From: Macquaria australasica | Taxonomy: Eukaryota > Chordata > Actinopteri > Centrarchiformes > Percichthyidae | Assembly (NCBI GenBank): GCA_005408345.1 | Contig: SEMN01000310.1 | Coordinates: 186,001-250,000 of the forward strand | Direction of reading: 5' to 3' | Length of the DNA: 64,000 nt | Part shown: positions 37,897-49,123 of the stretch, in pieces | Layout: each line of letters begins with the position of its first letter | Position numbering within the stretch: position 1 is the stretch's first letter | Notes under the pieces: model-generated | The model's database searches: none | Seen by the model: only the letters and a program-made list of their open reading frames with translations | Told to the model about the DNA's origin: nothing | Program-made: the position numbers and the translations under genes

Positions 37897-38270
37897 CCAC
37901 TCATCAGAATCAGAATACACTTTATTGGCCAAGTATGTGTACACATACAAGGAATTTAAGTATAAACAATACAACAATGAACAACAACCTACAATGTCTA
38001 TATACAAGTGAGTCAAATTTGTAAACAAGAATACAATAGAGCAATGGTGCAGAGTGCAACTATGCTGGAATAAATATTGAATGATTAATGTAACAGATTA
38101 CTTTATATACATGACATAGGTGTAATGTACAGTATATGCACGTATACATGCCAGTATACAGTATATACAGAGACTTAGGTTTACATTTGACAGTGATATG
38201 TACAAAAAACATTGCGTATGTCAACTATAAATATAAAATATATATAGTGTCAGATTTATGAAGCACTTCT
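37897..38270 (-). mobile_element. LINE 3' UTR/tail, reverse
   Basis: Begins tcatcagaatcagaatacac then tttattggccaagtatgtg, the reverse complement of the L2-like tail seen at 4595 and 25190. The AT-rich continuation, with cagagtgcaa and many tatacagtat motifs, is probably its 3' UTR. The inner border is uncertain. Confidence 0.6.
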
Positions 38271-39834
38271 TCAAGGCACTGTTGTGGGTTCTATGAGATT
38301 TACAATAACACCTAATGGTTATTTAAACCTCTTTCTTTTGAACACTTGAGTTTACTTCCATTGGTTGACCGGTTGCATCAGCTGTTCCCTAAAGTGAGAC
38401 CGTAACTTTTGCTGAACAGCGACCACTGTGGCCACAAGTGGTCATTACAGGATAACGTTTCCTTTCATTTCCCAACATACTCCTGTCAGTTGTTTTAAAT
38501 ACATGATCATTAGGGGACCTGACCTGACTAAAATGTTGTGTGACTGTAGAAGAGAAGTATCTAATATTAGCTCACACTAGTCAGCATAAGCTACTGGTGG
38601 CAGCTGTAGCAGCAAAACCCATGAGTGTATTTAATACAGCTAGGGTGCATTTTTATTAATAATGAATTGAACATTTCATTTTTAAAAGGAAGATTATGTT
38701 AATCATTCTTTCAAAAGTTACATAGTTTAACTTTAAGTTCAAACTTACTTCAAACAGGTGTAACTGTGAAGTAGAGGTATTTGTACAGTACAAGAGGTAT
38801 TTGATAAAAATGCTTATTAATAAGGATGTATAAGTGGTAAGATTTTAAATTACATTTCCCAAAAAGTAATGTTAGACTAAATGACCAAATAATGTTGGTC
38901 AGGTTAGCATAATCAGATATGTCTCACTCATTCTAAACTACATGAATACTACTAACTCTGAAACACACATATTTCTACATGTTTGCATATATAAAGAGAA
39001 GAAAGTCAAACCTACATTTACAAAATGTTGGCAGTTAAGTTTAATATATCGTTTGGCCTCCTAAAACTGTTCGGGATGCTACAGTGACTTTCTGTTAATA
39101 CGGTTGATTGCTTTTAGCAAATGATTTACACATTAAAGTCTTTACAAGCTAAAACATTTTCTTAGGTGTTAATTGTGAAACCTGATTTCATAAACTACTT
39201 TGAAACTAGCTAATAGATACTGAGAACTTAGAAAGGACTAACACATCAACTTAGTAATGGATGTAAGAATAGCTGTCGCAGCCCAGTCCAGGGCTTCAGA
39301 GAAGGCTATAGATGAAGGACAAGTTAAGGCAAACAAACAGAAGCCTCATACTCAGCAACTAAATTTGATGAAGTGTACAAACTAGAGGACGTTCTGCATA
39401 AGCGCCCAGGAAGGAACAGCTTTTTGGCTGATTGACAAATCTCATGTTTCTTTAAAACATCCAGAAGATTCATCTGCTGCGTCAAGCTGACACGCAGAGA
39501 TTGTGTTTGACTTTCAAAGGAAATGTGCAATGAGCATGCTACGGAACCAGGAGGTAATTAGTACGACTTTTTTCGATACTTTAAATGCCACACAATGCTC
39601 ACAGCTGAAGGCACACAGATGTTGGAGCTGGTAAATGGAGTTTGGAGAAGAGCTTATTATGATTAAATGAATCTGATTGTGTTGTAACCCAGAGGTACAG
39701 AGCGGGGAACCATGTGAGGGTGAATGCAGCTACAGTAAGAGGATGTGCTAATGATGATTTCAGAGCTTATGGTATATGTGCGACTGTGTATTTGATTTTG
39801 TTTTGTCCTCAAGCATAGAAATTGAGCTCAGAAG

Positions 39835-39926
39835 GATCGATGGATGCACGGATGGATGGTTGGTTGGATGGATGGATCAGTGACTGCATGGATGGATGGG
39901 TGGTTGTGATGATGGATGGATGATAG
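39835..39926. repeat. (GGAT)n-rich tract
   Basis: Interrupted runs of gatggatggatgg and ggttggt. Confidence 0.9.
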
Positions 39927-40680
39927 ATGTGTGTCTGATACACTCCAGGAGTACTTCCGCTGACTTAAAGATAAACCTCAAAGGGGCTTAAAAAGCCATC
40001 TCATTGTTATCTTGACAAAAATGTCAAGATACCAATAAGCCAACCACTGAACCAGATAACAAAAACTAAATGACAGCAAGCATCACCAAGCAAGGAAGCG
40101 ATAGGACAACAATGTATTCCATACAATAAGTGATAAGTGTAAGTATTGCGATGTATTTCCAGTGTTATAAAATAACATATTGACACTGGGTATTAAAAAT
40201 AGGTAGGATTAGTACATAAACTAGAGCAAACTTACTCCATTACACATTAGTATGTAGCCTACTGTGTATGAGGTTCTATATGATAAAAAAATATATACTA
40301 TTGGCTTTATATTAAGTGTTTATTCAAACCTATCAATTCTCTATAAATACAATTTCAACTGATTTGTACAGTTATTATTTCTTTTTCTTTGGGGTATTAA
40401 ATTTGTGCTCTCCAGATTTCATTATATTTTCATTTAATTTTTGTTTAACTAACTCCTGGACTGTTTTTCAGGAGTTTGTTTTATTAAATGTTACCTACAT
40501 CAGTAACCCACCATCAAATTTCTTGTATATGGAAAGTAAAACTGACTTGGTTTTGAGCTCAACTTTGACCTTGACAAAAAAGGGGGAAAAATACTTTATT
40601 CAAGGTCCACTTACTAGTGGGGCTTTCAACTGCATCTCATGTTCCTCAGCAGATGAAATCGCTCAATGTTCATGGAGTCG

Positions 40681-40688
40681 TGACGTCA
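40681..40688. promoter_or_regulatory. consensus cAMP-response-element palindrome TGACGTCA
   Basis: A perfect TGACGTCA within cgtgacgtcacg, in an intron. It sits between opposed copies of ctttcaact (near 40623) and agttgaaag (near 40749), so it may belong to a small inverted-repeat element. No function is shown. Confidence 0.4.
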
Positions 40689-41863
40689 CGTCCCGTGATA
40701 ACAGGTGTTCGTGCATGGTTACAAAGGTATAACAAATACAGTTACACAGTTGAAAGCTCTGGAAAAAGTTAGTAAGTGGAACTGCGTTAACTTTTTTTTT
40801 TGGCAAATGATTTTGATGTTCGAGTGTCAACTTTCCAGACAATCTGTTGTACTTTCAAACACGCCTCTTAGGATGAAAACAAATCACCGCAGCAGCAGTT
40901 CAGCATGCTGTAACAGCTGCAATGGCTCCAGCAGGCTTCACATCAAATCACTGCCGCATGTTAATAACATTATCTGTCAATAGTGTCCTTCCACTCCACA
41001 ATAATCACTGTAATTAATACTGTCCGAGGATTCTGGGCTGAAACTTGCAATACTTTGCCGCTCATTCTCACATCAGTCTTGTCCAGCTCATCCCTGCCAT
41101 GATCAAAGCACGGCCACCGACATGACTGGGAAATAGATTCTGAAACAATGCCTGCTAATGGAAGCTGAGAGCAAGGATGATAAATGGATGATAGTTTAAT
41201 CGATTAATATCCAGCCTAGGAGGATTTACAGCAAGGGAGAATTCATTTCATGTTCTGCTGGTTTGAAGACATTAAAGAGCTTACAGCTGATATCTCCCCT
41301 GCCCCTGCTGGTACCTTGATTCATGCAAACCTTCTTCTGAATGCAAGAGGTTTACATTCAAATACTCATATTTACATTAGCAGTCATGTGACCTTCCATA
41401 TGAGCATCCATTCAGCAGTTTTCTTAACCCCTTGGTTGAAACCGATTTCTTTAAAAAACTGATTAGAACACATTCAATTCCATGCTTTGAGGCTCTGATC
41501 CTCTGCTTAATGCCAGTTCTTCTGCAGAGAGGGGATTGCAGATAGCTGTTTTTCATCAAGAACAAAGGGGCGGTTTAATACCATATCCTAAGGAATTTCA
41601 CATCCTGCGATTCAATACATACAGAGAAGGTGGCAGATAAGTCAGCATTTTCCTGTATTGCATCAGTGTCAACATCCAGCAGCACAGCATACATTCATGA
41701 GATGTTAAGCCCGTCGTATCAGTTACATGCAAGGACAGTTAATCCCCAGGTCCCTGGGAGTTGTGTTGATGACTGAATTTTCTAATCTGTGTTTTAGGTA
41801 CAACATTTCCTTTGCTATAAATATCTTTTCTCCTCTCTTTTTCTTCTCCTCCCCTCTCCTCAG

Positions 41864-42022
41864 GTTGGAGGCCATACCATGCTACCTATTCGCTGGATGC
41901 CCCCGGAGAGCATCATGTACAGGAAATTCTCCACGGAAAGCGACGTCTGGAGCTTTGGAGTCATCTTGTGGGAGATCTTTACCTATGGGAAGCAGCCTTG
42001 GTTTCAGCTGGGTAACAACGAG
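41864..42022 (+). CDS. ntrk3: ntrk3 exon: kinase C-lobe, substrate-binding region
   Basis: The exon is 159 bp, exactly 53 codons, and follows a strong pyrimidine tract and the acceptor cctcag; the donor is gtacga. It encodes VGGHTMLPIRWMPPESIMYR and then KFSTESDVWSFGVILWEIF, ending with TYGKQPWFQLGNNE. PIRWMPPESI is the P+1 loop, with PPE replacing the usual APE as in Trk kinases. SDVWSFGVILWEI is helix F, whose aspartate supports the catalytic loop. LGNNE differs slightly from mammalian LSNTE, an ordinary substitution near the exon end. Lying 13 kb after its neighbour, it is the most isolated kinase exon here. Confidence 0.96.
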
Positions 42023-45000
42023 GTACGAAGAGCCTGAAGCATTTAGATAAACCTTCACAAGATACAGTACATACAGTATATATTAACAAAGGTGTACTGC
42101 AGGCCTTCATGCACACAGTGAAAATTATAGCTCCAGGTTATCTGGTGGTAAATGTTGAAGTCTTCTTTTACGCTTCTTAACATCTCATGGGTGGTGCAAG
42201 AAAAGATATTTATTTCAAACCACATAAAAAAACTGTACATTTAATTGATATTGAGTTGTTGTTAAAGCAGAAAGAAGTAGGAATTGAATAGATTGGCCTT
42301 CCCTCACGGAGCATTGAGGGCTAAAGTGAAAGCACGAGCTTCCCAATAGCAGATTTAAATGAACACTGCCATTTTGGATCTTAATCTACTGCCTCATGTT
42401 GTTCCTTTTCTCTTTCTGAGACTCACGCTGGCCCAGTGAGGTGATAAATTTGCCACCAGACAAGATGCCACATTACATAACACCCATGATTGGTTTGTTT
42501 TTTCATTGGAGGCTCTGCTTTGAATCAATAAAATTCAATCAGGATTACTCTTGTAAAGCGCGCATATTGAGAAAATTAAATTGACCTAAAAGAATAACCT
42601 GGCATGTGGAATGCACTGCGCTTCAATTGAAACATCAATATGTTCTTGGGTGCTTGACACGAATTGGGATTTCCACATTTCTGTGTATCTTGCACGGAAA
42701 GATTTTTAAGACACTGTAAATGAAACAGCTGATTAAACTACGTCGCCGAAACCTTATGACAGTGTAACGAGATGAGCACCGTATTATGTCACAGCCAAAA
42801 AAGTGAGAATCCACGATCTGTTTCTCTAATGTAATTTTGTCTTCAGGTAGTGTTAGATTGGAATATTGTACTTATTATTCAGTTATTCAGATTGTCTAAC
42901 ACATTACACAATGATACATTACGGCAACAATTATAAATGGGTATCAGTGACAATGATAAATGATCACCTGGATACTGTAGGACCTTGTTTCAAACAGGCC
43001 TCATTCTCCACTGGGCTCTATAGGCTCCAACACTTTCCTCTACTTTTATTCAGAAAAAAGCAAAACAACTATCACAGAGAAAAACAAGCAAGGGCACGCC
43101 CAGACAGCCATGCTGCCAAACAAAACTTTATTTTAAATTCTAGAGGAGATCGCAAAGTTTCCAAAGATACCAAATATGTCAGGCTAAATTTTGGGGGAAA
43201 TGTGTATAAAATGATGCACCAGACATTTGATGGAATTGTGAAGCCATTAAAAACATGGGGTATGGGTTTGTATATTTCACTCAGGGTAAACATCACATAG
43301 CTTCAGTGAAGAGTTGGAACAAGCTGATACAGAATATATATAAGATGCTGCCAGGCAGTGAGAAACATGATGATTTTAACAACTTTGAAGCCACTTTAGA
43401 TGAAATAAAAGGGGGAACTATGTGTTAACATTTTGTTGAGATACTGCTGCTACCAGAGGTCAAGGATGAACAAGTTTCCAACTTTTTCTATTCAGGGTGG
43501 AAACGGTCATTGAGAACACCTGTGTGGGTGTGTAGGGCCTTTAATTTGCAAATTAACCAGTACAGCTGTCAAATAAATGAAGTGTCCTCTGAAATGTGCT
43601 TAAGTAGATAGAAGTTTGAAGTAGCATAAAATGGAAATACTTTAGTAAAGTACAAGTACCTAAAATTGTACCTAAGTACAGTACTTGAATAAATGTATAT
43701 AATTACATTTTACAGATGGCTGCTGTACAGTTATGTAGCTTAGAGTTACTTGCACATGTTGAAAATGTTAACTTTGAAGGCACAAAGTTTATCCAGCAGA
43801 CACCACTTATCACACTGCCACATTACTTAGTGAACTGCTGCCTCATAGTGTTTCCATGAGCAGTCACACAGACGCCACACCGCTAGGGACAAAATAGGAC
43901 AAGAAGTAAAGTGATATTAAGTTAGTCACTTAAAGGGGAACACCACCATCTTTGTTTTCAGGTTTTGGGGTGTACTACTGCATATATGAAGAAAGTTGTT
44001 TGTGGCACCAGAGGGCTGTGTGAAATCTGATAACTTGCCTCAAGTGATGTCACTTGAGTCAGCGTCAGTTGGGTCTGAAGACTGCAAGTTTGAAAATGAA
44101 TAAAATCTGGGGCTGTAGAGTTAGGAAGTAGTGAGCTTACCAGACCTCTTGTAGCCCGATCTTCATCTCTGCTTGAGGCTAGAGGCCCGAGGCTACATTA
44201 GGCACTACCAGCATAACACACCCAAATCTCCGACCAAACTGTTGAGTTGCATTGTGGGTAATATAGCTGCCAGGTTTTGACAAGGAAGAAGAATATGTTG
44301 AATAAAAACGATGATATCTCTGGTTCTGCTGCATCAATTTTGGTCCTTTTTTTTTTAAACTGACCATCATGAGTCCAACAATGTTACTGGAGTGCAATGC
44401 TAAGTACTAGTAAAAAAGAAAATATGAATTAGGATGCATGGAAGATTTTATGCTGTATGTCAATTGCTGCTATTATAATTTTTCAGATTTTGCTGCCTCA
44501 TTGGCTTTTATGGGTTTTATGTGTGTGTTAACCTCAACCCTTAGCCTATGTTAGCATGTTTTAATGTGATGACTGACTGAAAATAGTAAGGAATGTCAGA
44601 TGATGTAATTATAATATTGTGGGTGGTACTATAAGTCTGTACTAGCAGGAAATGAAATTGCCACCATAAGATATAACCTCAACCTCATCACTTGGTAGGT
44701 TGTGAATTTATTAAAATGTTCCCATAGGTTACATCACCAGTACAGCTGTAAAATAGCTGGATTTTTCACATCTGTTTGGCCAGGTGCTGTCGTTTATTAT
44801 TGGTTGTTTGTAATGTCTGATCTGAGAATTTATGCAAAGAGTCTTTGTAAGAGTTGATGCTTTGTCCCCTCAGTCTAAGTAGTTTGTCTGCCAGGCCATC
44901 CTTTGGTGACAAGACATGAGAAACAGAATACAACAATAGAGAGAAGGCAGTGTTTCGGGTGCAACAGGTGGAACAACAGAATAGTTTTTCCCCCACTGGT

Positions 45001-45836
45001 TTGTACTAATAATATGTATTGTTTCAGGTTTTTAGTGTTGTTGACACTCTTGAGTATAAACCACAAGGAAATCATATTTATTAACACTGATTAGGTTTGT
45101 CGTACATCCATTCCAGAAAACGAGGCTTCAGATAGCAGTAGATTATCAAATGCTTTGTTCTGACAATGTGTTGTTGTGCTGCTAGCTTGCAAGAGCATGA
45201 AATTGCATGACACCATAATAATCTTAAGGGGAGAGTTTCTATTTTTCCTCCTCAGCTGTGTTGATAATTATTCTACGCCTTAATAACTGAAAAACTTTAA
45301 AAAAGGACATAATATCTGAGCTGAAATCAGTACCTAAGTTTGAAGCGTAAATAAATTGCTAAAAGAACAAGTAAAAAATAACAACAAGAGCAGTTTTTTC
45401 TGTGCCATTTCTCAGTGCAAACACAGTCATTACACACAAATAGACCCCTATCCATTCTCTTAAGCTTCTGTGGTCTGGAATTGACACAAATAACAAAGTC
45501 AAATTGTCAGCGGTGAGTAATCTGCCTAATTAGAGCCCAAGTCCAGCAAAGAAATGATCAGTCACCCTTTTAGCAGCATCTCAAACATCCACCCCACATA
45601 TATTCAGTACTATTGTTATTTTGTGCTGTGGGATGGAAAAAAAATCTTGTTTCCCCTTTAATATTGGACAAATTTAAGACTGAATGCATACTGCTTATTT
45701 CTTTCATCTCAGTTTCATTAGTTCAAACCTCAAAGGACAGCCTGCACAGTGTCACCGGTTTCTCATTATGAACAAACCAAAGCAATCAGTCAGAGAAAAT
45801 CTTCTGTCTCACTCCACTGCCCACTCTCCTCTGCAG
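42023..45836 (+). other. ntrk3 last intron, 3.8 kb
   Basis: About 42300-42720 is complex, non-repetitive sequence. 43600-43710 (agtaaagtacaagtacctaa...) and about 43935-44330 (ttaaaggggaacaccacc...) resemble fish dispersed repeats. The 144-residue open frame at 42866-43300 resembles nothing I know and has no splice logic. The rest is AT-rich. Confidence 0.65.
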
Positions 45837-46022
45837 GTTATTGAGTGCATAACCCAGGGTCGGGTTCTGGAGAGGCCACGGATTTGTCCCAAGGAGGTGT
45901 ATGACATCATGCTGGGCTGCTGGCAGAGGGAACCGCAGCAGCGACTGAACATTAAGGACATTCAGAAGGTCCTGTTTGCCATGGGAAAAGCCACGCCCGT
46001 CTACCTGGACATCCTGGGCTAG
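45837..46022 (+). CDS. ntrk3: ntrk3 last coding exon with PLC-gamma docking tail
   Basis: The coding part of the last exon is 62 codons including the TAG stop at 46020-46022. It follows the acceptor ctcctctgcag in phase 0. It encodes VIECITQGRVLERPRICPKE, then DIMLGCWQREPQQRLNIKDI and ends KATPVYLDILG. CWQREPQQRLNI is the end of the kinase fold, with the conserved arginine of subdomain XI. The terminal YLDILG tyrosine (Tyr834 in human TrkC) recruits PLC-gamma when phosphorylated. All six exons together give 360 residues, which agrees in length with the cytoplasmic part of the mammalian isoform without the kinase insert. An in-frame ATG at 45684 is intronic and is not a start. Confidence 0.97.
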   Translation, partial: VIECITQGRVLERPRICPKEVYDIMLGCWQREPQQRLNIKDIQKVLFAMGKATPVYLDILG

Positions 46023-47280
46023 CAGCGGCCCAGTGGGTGGCCCGTTCCTCGCCAGACAGACAGATCGACAGAGACATACAGACAGACTGACCCACACAAA
46101 TCCAGGAATAACCAAACCAACCTGCTCCACTGTCGAAAAAAAACCCCACCTACAATGTTTGGGAAGGACTTAAGTGCCTGCAACACTTTTGGATATAGTG
46201 GATAAAACGTATTCAAAAAACACGCACTTTTACATTTTGTTTACTTGCGTATAAGATGTACAGGTTTGAAGAAGACTTTTTTTTTTTTTCGAAAAACTGC
46301 AAAAATACAGAGAAATGGAGACAAAAAGGGAAGTAAAGTGAACTGGCAATAGGAAAATTACCACAGTTTGATTATATTATGGAGAGAACACATCAGAGTT
46401 AAAATCTATCCTGGGTTTGTTTTATGAATATATATAGAAATATTACATATATTTTATATTTATTTCTTTTTGTCAGGGTGTTGAAGAGTCTGCCATGTGT
46501 GTCGCTAAGGGCTCGGCCCTGTCCGAAGACGTCACCGACAAACTATTGGCAGTGACTTGACGACGGTAGCCTTACTTGCACTCTGATTGGCTGGCACTGA
46601 GCTGTTAATGGGAACTCTGCTTCTGTGGAATAACACTGGATGGTTGAAAAAAAAGGAGTGCCCTGTAGAGGACCTACCCAATCAGACAACCGACAAATCT
46701 ATTTTAATTTAAAAATAATGTACATATTGTAAAATTCTATGTGTCAAAATTATGTTAACTTATTTTTTTGGGTGTTATTTTGGTTCCTTTTCTGACTGTG
46801 ATCTGGGTGGCTATAGTATAAAGCTATGGTATTTGTTTTCATCCTAATCTAGTGGAGATTTCTCTTGGGAATTACCTGTGTCAGTGCTGGTAAGTTGTCT
46901 TATGTGGTGAAGGTGAATGGCAGTGAACACAGTTTGATAAAGTCTGCTGACACTGAATCACAGAGACTCTGCAGAATGGGGGGACGACTTGGAGCCATCA
47001 ACTTCTCCAAAGAGGTGATGAAACCTCATATTCACGTTCCAGTTCATTTGCTTTTTATGGCAAGGATAATGCGTGGATAAAGAATATCTTACGCCACACC
47101 CCTCAAACACATACACACGCTTTGAGAAACTGTTGTGTCATTTTCAGGCTTTTTGGTGTGAAACTGCTTTTCCACTCTAAAGAAAAACATTTTTGTAACT
47201 GGACGTATGAATCATTTGTTAGCCGCAGGTGTGTACGTCGCATACACAGCCTAAGAAAAGAGTTTATAAAACACAGTTAG

Positions 47281-47510
47281 ACATTTTGGGAAAAAGGCTT
47301 ATTCGCTTTGTTGCTGAGAGTTAGATGAGCAGATCAATACCACTCTCGTATCTGTTAGCTAAATATGAAGCTACAGCTAAGAGATGGTTAGCTTAGCTTA
47401 GCTTAGCAGAAAGACTAGAAACGGGTTAACAGCTAGCCTTGCTTTGTCCAAAGCTAACAAAACCCACCTAGCAGCCCCTGTAAAGCTCACTAACTAACAT
47501 GTTAAACCAC
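47281..47510 (+). repeat. dispersed repeat family A, forward copy in the 3' UTR region
   Basis: Starts ttagacattttgggaaaaag, has gagttagatgagcagatcaata, ggttagcttagcttagctta and taaagctcactaactaacatg, then diverges. Confidence 0.8.
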
Positions 47511-48226
47511 ATTCAAATGCACATTGCCTTTTGAAATAATGCAAATAACTAAAAACCCAGCCTTGGAACAAAGCCTTACTCAACAGCCTGTTTTAACGGG
47601 CGCGGATGAGACGCATTCTTCCCTAAACACGTACTGGATTTATCAAACAGACACACCAGGCTGGAGTCGCAGTTTAACAGTTTGTGTGTCGTCATTTGCG
47701 TGAATGTCTGCAAGGTGCACCCCTCTCCTCACTGCATATGCATTTAAAGGAGGATCGCACAAATAACAGGAGGAGGCATGTTAACAGAAGCTGATTATGT
47801 ATTCCGCTAGATTTACTGAGGTCAAAATTCGACTGCATTGCGAATTGCAACTGTCAAAATTCTCCATAGACATAGCGCAGATGGAATTTTCAAGAGCCAC
47901 AAGGGAGGTTGTAATGGCGGAAATAAACATGCTTTAAGTATAGACTTATCTGTAACTACAACCTGATTATTAGAAACAAAAATGAAGCAATTGTGCTTTT
48001 CTTAATGAACACGATATCTGATTACTGCACAACGCAAACAAATGGTAGACGGATGTTGTGGTTTGTGCTCATGAAACTTGAACTTAACCATGAATGAACT
48101 GTAAAATCACTACATGCTGCAACTAAACTTCTTTTTGTTTTGTTAAGTGTGCATTTTTATCTAACATCTATATTGACACCATCTCCACCTCCACCTGCTC
48201 TGCTCTGCTGGACCTGCTCCATCCAT

Positions 48227-48245
48227 CTCTCTCTCTCTCTCTCTC
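48227..48245. repeat. (CT)n tract
   Basis: About nine CT units. Confidence 0.85.
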
Positions 48246-48479
48246 CTATGTTGTGTGTGTCTTTGATTTGTCTCCTTTTTCTTTGAACGTGTTTGTTGCC
48301 CCCTGATGTATTACTAATTAGATGAATGCTAAAGATTATAATATCATAATTTTAGTAATTTAAGTAATACTAACAGTTTTTCTCAGAGTGAGTTGGACCA
48401 CAGCCAAAGGAAATATTTTGGGACGTGATGGGCTAGCTAGCCTCGGCTCCCGATGTCCTGCTTGTTTAATCTGGACATA

Positions 48480-48840
48480 AACCAAAGTGACCATGAGGTT
48501 GCCAAGCAACTAGAAGAGAAGTTACTGCTCCTGGCCAAGAAATAGTCCAGTACATAAGCCCTGTAAAACTGAAACTCGTACGGATTAAACAAATGAGATA
48601 TAACATGTTAATTAGCGAGCTTTAGAGGTGCTGGTAAGCAGATTTTGTTACTTTAGGACAGAGCCATGCTACCTGTTTCCCCCCATTTTCAGTCTTTGTG
48701 CTAAGCTAAGCTAAGCTAACCGGCTGCTGGAAGTAGCTTCATATTTACTGTACAGGCATGAGAGTGGTATCGATCTTCTCATCTTAACACTCGGCAAGAC
48801 AGTGAATAAGCGTATTTCCCAAAATGTCGAACTGTTGATT
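48480..48840 (-). repeat. dispersed repeat family A, longest reverse copy
   Basis: Runs from gaggttgccaagcaac through ggccaagaaatagtccagta, cgtacggattaaacaa, gctaagctaagctaagctaa to gcgtatttcccaaaatgtcg. It is an opposed partner of the copy at 47281. Confidence 0.8.
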
Positions 48841-49117
48841 TATAACATTTTAGGTTAAACGAGAAAAGAAACACGATGGCTTCTTCCCCTCACATTTCAT
48901 TTAGGACAACAAAAGAAAAACACTATCTTTTCTTTCTGATCAGCTTTACATGACTCACAGTCACTCTTCTCTTCCTCGCACTCGTGGCCTTTGCATGTTT
49001 AGCAACGACGAGGTTTTACACCTCTGTTGCTTTGATAAAGAGCCTCTTCTGTCACAACCAGAGAGGAGCCACTGACGCAGTTATATAATTGTGTTAATTT
49101 ATGGTCGGTACATCAAA

Positions 49118-49123
49118 AATAAA
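49118..49123 (+). terminator. candidate poly(A) signal AATAAA
   Basis: AATAAA lies in the run caaaaataaaaatcac, followed within 30 bases by a GT-containing stretch. An alternative AATAAA is at 47922-47927. Both are simple motif matches in AT-rich DNA, so either could be chance. Confidence 0.25.

Larger units (their letters stand above)
28806..41863 (+). other. ntrk3 intron, 13.1 kb
   Basis: In mammals this position holds an optional exon adding 14 residues after the activation-loop YYR; I did not see a matching peptide. It holds the tandem pair and palindrome at 31211-31595, a short CG/CA run at 32391-32417, family A and B copies at 34308-35397, complex unique sequence at about 35860-36620, the reverse LINE tail at 37897-38270, a GGAT-rich run at 39835-39926, and a cAMP-element-like palindrome at 40681. 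About 28900-31150, 32450-34300, 36650-37890 and 38300-39820 show nothing else I can name. Confidence 0.65.

Noticed and set aside
40316..40732. 138-codon open frame on + strand
   Set aside because: Runs from AT-rich sequence into the inverted-repeat segment with the CRE; composition suggests chance.
42866..43300. 144-codon open frame in the last intron
   Set aside because: No recognisable motif, AT-rich codons, no consistent splice sites, and it lies within the intron of a spliced gene.
45684..45836. ATG-initiated extension upstream of the last ntrk3 exon
   Set aside because: The acceptor at 45835-45836 and the frame from the previous exon show this part is intron.
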